This document shows positions 7,101-10,024 of a stretch of DNA of 10,024 nt, one piece after another. Made by a program: the position numbers and the translations under genes. Position 1 is the stretch's first letter, and every line of letters starts with the position of its first letter. The stretch covers positions 1 to 10,024 of the forward strand of contig JAEZZU010000279.1 of assembly GCA_023418355.1 (NCBI GenBank). Direction: 5' to 3'. The notes under the pieces are model-generated. The model was not told the DNA's origin. It did no database searches and worked only from the letters and a program-made list of their open reading frames with translations. This DNA is from Pseudomonadota bacterium (GTDB lineage Bacteria; Pseudomonadota; Gammaproteobacteria; Burkholderiales; Burkholderiaceae_C).

Positions 7101-8084
7101 TCAATCCACCGTCGCGCCCGATGCCTTGACCACCGGTGCCCAGGTTTCAATTTCCTGCGCAATGAACTGGCTGAAATCCTGCGGCGTGTTCTTCTGCGCC
7201 ACGGCCCCCAGCTTGGCATAGGCCTGCTGCACTTCAGGCTTGTCAAAGGCTGCGTTCATGGCCTGGTTGAGTTTCTCAATCACTTCCTTGGGCGTGCCCT
7301 TGGGTGCGATCAGACCAAACCACGAAGTCACATCAAACGGCGTCACACCGCTTTCTTCCAGCGTCGGCACATCAGGTGCGGATGCCGAACGGTTCTTGGT
7401 CGTCACCGCCAGCGCCTTGAGCTTGCCGGACTGCACATGGGGCCAGGAGGCGGGCATGTTGTCGAACATGAACTGCACCTGCCCGCCAATCAGATCGGTC
7501 ACTGCTGGCGCACTGCCCTTGTAGGGGATGTGCTGGGTCTGCAGGCCCGTGCGCACCTTGAACATTTCAGCCGCCATGTGGATGGACGTGCCGCTGCCCG
7601 AAGATGCATAGGCAATCTTGTCATTGTTGGCACGCGCCCATTCAATGAAGTCCGGCACATTGTTCACCGGCACGCTGGGGTGCACGACCAGAATATTGGG
7701 CACCTTGGCACCCAGCGCCACGGCGTCAAAGTCACGGTTCAGATCGAACTTGACGTTGGGGTACAGGGTCTGGTTGATGGCGCTGGTCACCGCTACAAAC
7801 AGCAGGGTATAGCCATCAGGCTGCGCCGCCTTGACGGCTTCGGTCGCGATATTGCTGCCGCCACCGGGGCGGTTTTCCACCACAAAAGGCTGACCCAGAC
7901 GCTCCGTCAGTTCCTTGGCCATGATGCGCGCCACCACGTCTGTCGTGCCGCCCGCAGAGAAACCTACGACGATGCGCACGGGCTTGTTGGGATAGCTGTC
8001 CTGCGCAAAAGCCGCCATGGTGCTGGCAGCCAGCAGACCGACACCCAGTTGTGCCAGGCGACGGCGTGAAACAAAAACAGTCAT
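7101..8084 (-). CDS. Bug/TctC-family tripartite tricarboxylate transporter substrate-binding protein
   Basis: This is a periplasmic solute-binding protein of the Bug family, which binds small carboxylates or related solutes. The family is greatly expanded in betaproteobacteria. The product has 327 residues, typical for the family. The N-terminus has SRRRLAQLGVGLLAAS, resembling a twin-arginine (Tat) signal, with cleavage likely after AFA before QD (about 27/28). Hallmarks are YPNKPVRIVVGFSAGGTTD (31-49), ENRPGGGSNIA (70-80), AAQPDGYTLL (86-95), YASSGSGTSIHMAAE (159-173), HIPYKGSAPAVTDLIGGQV (185-203) and the C-terminal SWFGLIAPKGTP (254-265). The start has GGGAG about nine bases upstream. No TctA or TctB membrane partner lies in the window, which is usual for orphan Bug genes. 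It is probably transcribed alone, with a terminator at 6992-7069. The ligand cannot be predicted. Confidence 0.93.
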   Translation of the reverse strand: MTVFVSRRRLAQLGVGLLAASTMAAFAQDSYPNKPVRIVVGFSAGGTTDVVARIMAKELTERLGQPFVVENRPGGGSNIATEAVKAAQPDGYTLLFVAVTSAINQTLYPNVKFDLNRDFDAVALGAKVPNILVVHPSVPVNNVPDFIEWARANNDKIAYASSGSGTSIHMAAEMFKVRTGLQTQHIPYKGSAPAVTDLIGGQVQFMFDNMPASWPHVQSGKLKALAVTTKNRSASAPDVPTLEESGVTPFDVTSWFGLIAPKGTPKEVIEKLNQAMNAAFDKPEVQQAYAKLGAVAQKNTPQDFSQFIAQEIETWAPVVKASGATVD

Positions 8085-8183
8085 TGAAAAACGCTCCCTG
8101 TTTGTTCTTGATAGAAGTCAATCTTTCAATGTACGTGCAGTCCTACAGTTTCCGATTCCGGGTTTCTCCCACGCCGCGGCAAT

Positions 8184-8202
8184 CACGAGCACCCTGCTCG
8201 TG
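8184..8202. repeat. Perfect short-loop palindrome upstream of the Bug/TctC gene
   Basis: CACGAGCA (8184-8191) and TGCTCGTG (8195-8202) are perfect inverted complements around a CCC loop. The palindrome lies between the ettA terminator and the Bug gene start, about 100 nt before the latter. No T run follows on either strand, so it is not an intrinsic terminator. It may be an operator or a transcript hairpin. Confidence 0.6.
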
Positions 8203-8216
8203 TGCAGCACGGACGC

Positions 8217-8239
8217 AAAAAAGGCTCCCGAAGGAGCCT
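8217..8239 (-). terminator. Intrinsic terminator of ettA with UUCG loop
   Basis: On the minus strand, AGGCTCC (8239-8233), loop TTCG and GGAGCCT (8228-8222) form a 7-bp stem capped by the very stable UUCG tetraloop. It is followed by six T (8222-8217). It starts 29 nt after the ettA stop and isolates ettA from the Bug gene downstream. Confidence 0.95.
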
Positions 8240-8268
8240 CTTGGTTTTGCCTCGTGCAATCGAGCCGA

Positions 8269-9930
8269 TTACTTGAGGGCCTTGAAGCGGAAGCGCTTAG
8301 GTGCAGCGCCCTCTTCGCCCAGGCGGCGCTTCTTGTCGGCTTCGTATTCCTGGTAGTTACCGTCAAAGAACACCCACTGCGAGTCGCCTTCGGCCGCCAG
8401 GATGTGCGTGGCGATGCGGTCCAGGAACCAGCGGTCGTGCGAGATGACCATCACGGTACCTGCGTATTCCAGCAGCGCGTCTTCCAAAGCGCGCAGTGTT
8501 TCCACGTCCAGGTCGTTCGAAGGTTCGTCCAGCAGCAGCACGTTGCCGCCTTGGATCAGCGTCTTGGCCAAGTGCAGACGGCCGCGCTCACCACCGGAGA
8601 GCATGCCGACCTTCTTTTGCTGGTCCTGGCCGTTGAAGTTAAAGCGCCCTGCATAGGCACGCGAAGCCATCTGGAACTTGCCGATGTTCAGGATGTCCAG
8701 ACCACCGGAGATGTCTTCCCACACGGTCTTTTCGTCTGCCAGGCTGTCACGCGACTGGTCCACGTACGCCAGCTTGACGGTCTGGCCGATTTCCACGGTA
8801 CCGGAATCGGGCTGCTCCTTGCCTGCGATCAGCTTGAACAGCGTGGACTTACCCGCACCGTTGGGGCCGATGATACCGACGATGGCACCGGCAGGAATGT
8901 TCATGGACAGGTTGTCGATCAGCAGACGGTCGCCAAAAGCCTTGGAGACGTTCTTGAACTCGATGACCTTGGAGCCCAGACGCTCGGCCACAGGAATGAA
9001 GATTTCCTGTGTTTCGTTGCGGCGCTGGTATTCGTAATCGCTCAGCTCTTCAAAGCGTGCAATACGTGCCTTGGACTTGGCCTGACGACCCTTGGAGTTC
9101 TGGCGCACCCACTCCAGCTCCTTCTTCAAGGCCTTGGCGCGGGCTTCTTCGCCCTTTTGTTCCTGCTCCAGACGGTTTTGCTTCTGGATCAGCCATTCGG
9201 AGTAGTTGCCCTTGTAGGGAATGCCATGGCCACGGTCCAGTTCCAGAATCCACTCCGCAGCGTTGTCCAGGAAGTAGCGGTCGTGGGTAATGGCCACCAC
9301 GGTGCCGGAGAAGCGGTGCAGGAAGTGCTCCAGCCACTCCACGGATTCGGCGTCCAGGTGGTTGGTAGGCTCGTCCAGCAGCAGCATGTCGGGCTTGGAC
9401 AGCAGCAGCTTGCACAGGGCCACGCGGCGCTTTTCACCACCGGAGAGCTTGCCGATCACGGCATCCCATGCGGGCAGGCGCAGCGCGTCAGCGGCGATCT
9501 CCAGCTGGTGCTCGGAGTCGGTACCGGCAGCGGCGATGATGGCTTCCAATTCACCCTGCTCAGCAGCCAGGGCGTCAAAGTCAGCATCAGGCTCGGCATA
9601 GGCCGCATACACCTCTTCCAGGCGCTTGCGAGCATTGTTCACTTCAGCCATGGCTTCTTCCACGGCTTCGCGCACGGTGTGCTCGGGGTTGAGCTGTGGT
9701 TCCTGGGGCAGGTAACCGATCGACAAGCCAGGCATGGCAATGGCTTCGCCTTCGAACTCCTTGTCCACGCCCGCCATGATCTTCAGCAGCGAAGACTTAC
9801 CGGAGCCGTTCAGGCCCAGCACGCCAATCTTGGCGCCCGGGAAGAAACTGAGCGAAATGTCCTTCAAGATCTGGCGCTTGGGCGGCACAGTCTTGGTCAG
9901 GTGGTTCATCGAAAAGACGTATTGAGCCAT
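8269..9930 (-). CDS. ettA: Energy-dependent translational throttle protein EttA (ABC-F ATPase)
   Basis: EttA is a cytoplasmic ABC-F protein that binds the ribosomal E site and gates entry into elongation according to the ATP/ADP ratio. The product has 553 residues (E. coli about 555). There are two ATPase domains and no membrane segments. Domain 1 has Walker A GLNGSGKSS (39-47), signature LSGGE (162-166), Walker B LLLDEP with Glu187, and switch His216. An arm insertion lies at about 95-135. The charged linker (about 240-320), with RQNSKGRQAKSKARIARFEEL, contacts the tRNA in relatives. Domain 2 has Walker A GPNGAGKST (355-363), LSGGE (444-448), Glu469 and His498. Both sites look intact. The N-terminus AQYVFSMNHLTKTVPPKRQ is characteristic of EttA. 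The Shine-Dalgarno sequence before the ATG at 9930 is weak. A -10-like GATAAT lies at 10004-9999 on the minus strand, but its -35 would fall outside the window. Confidence 0.96.
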   Translation of the reverse strand: MAQYVFSMNHLTKTVPPKRQILKDISLSFFPGAKIGVLGLNGSGKSSLLKIMAGVDKEFEGEAIAMPGLSIGYLPQEPQLNPEHTVREAVEEAMAEVNNARKRLEEVYAAYAEPDADFDALAAEQGELEAIIAAAGTDSEHQLEIAADALRLPAWDAVIGKLSGGEKRRVALCKLLLSKPDMLLLDEPTNHLDAESVEWLEHFLHRFSGTVVAITHDRYFLDNAAEWILELDRGHGIPYKGNYSEWLIQKQNRLEQEQKGEEARAKALKKELEWVRQNSKGRQAKSKARIARFEELSDYEYQRRNETQEIFIPVAERLGSKVIEFKNVSKAFGDRLLIDNLSMNIPAGAIVGIIGPNGAGKSTLFKLIAGKEQPDSGTVEIGQTVKLAYVDQSRDSLADEKTVWEDISGGLDILNIGKFQMASRAYAGRFNFNGQDQQKKVGMLSGGERGRLHLAKTLIQGGNVLLLDEPSNDLDVETLRALEDALLEYAGTVMVISHDRWFLDRIATHILAAEGDSQWVFFDGNYQEYEADKKRRLGEEGAAPKRFRFKALK

Positions 9931-10024
9931 GTTTTTGTCAACAAATTCTTGTGAAAAATAAAAATTTGGCGCTTAGTTCACACGCGCCCCAACCACTGAT
10001 TATCTCCGCATGCGACAATATCCT
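9931..10024. promoter_or_regulatory. AT-rich upstream region of ettA
   Basis: No gene is seen. For ettA (minus strand), GATAAT at 10004-9999 is a good -10, giving a leader of roughly 60 nt; its -35 would start at the window edge and cannot be read fully. On the + strand, TTGTCA (9935-9940) with TAAAAA (9959-9964) and an 18-nt spacer is a possible promoter for a rightward gene beyond the window. Both are weakly supported. Confidence 0.3.

Noticed and set aside
9936..9941. TTGACA on the minus strand just before ettA, as a -35 box
   Set aside because: It would place the -10 inside the ettA coding sequence at 9918-9913, where the bases (GTCTTT) do not match.
8017..9954. A 645-residue open frame on the + strand opposite ettA and the Bug gene start
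   Set aside because: Although very long, it spans two real genes and two intergenic signals, including the ettA terminator. It also has shadow-like Leu/Gln/His/Val composition.

Overview
The window looks like an ordinary housekeeping and transport stretch of a GC-rich betaproteobacterial chromosome, most likely Comamonadaceae and possibly Comamonas. This is inferred from protein style (an E. coli-type fused PntA, a Bug/TctC periplasmic binding protein, a P1-family peptidase, EttA), from a Comamonadaceae-like intergenic hairpin, and from base composition. No species can be assigned from sequence alone. There is no sign of a phage, insertion sequence, CRISPR array, tRNA or rRNA.

Layout from left to right. 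Positions 1-169 are a leader region with a perfect dyad. Next comes the two-gene operon pntA-pntB (+), encoding the proton-translocating NAD(P) transhydrogenase, closed by a strong intrinsic terminator. Convergent to it is a membrane-anchored EAL-domain protein (-), a predicted c-di-GMP phosphodiesterase. Then comes a MetQ/NlpA-family periplasmic binding protein (-) with its own terminator. It is divergent from a P1-family (S58/DmpA-NylC-like) self-processing peptidase (+). A long 78-nt hairpin separates the peptidase from a convergent Bug/TctC solute-binding protein (-), for which it can act as terminator. The right end is ettA (-), an ABC-F translation factor with a UUCG-loop terminator.

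The genes are mostly single transcription units, each with its own signals, and only pntA-pntB form an obvious complex. PntAB uses the proton-motive force to make NADPH. The EAL protein would lower c-di-GMP. Both binding proteins are orphans here: no MetN/MetI or TctA/TctB partner is encoded alongside them. EttA couples translation to the energy state.

No new multi-gene system is visible. The most interesting non-coding signal is a terminator-shaped hairpin with an eight-T tract inside the 5' part of the EAL gene, on its coding strand. Next are the long intergenic hairpin at 6992-7069 and dyads upstream of pntA, metQ and the Bug gene. The very long open frames opposite pntA, pntB and ettA are judged to be shadows of the real genes.
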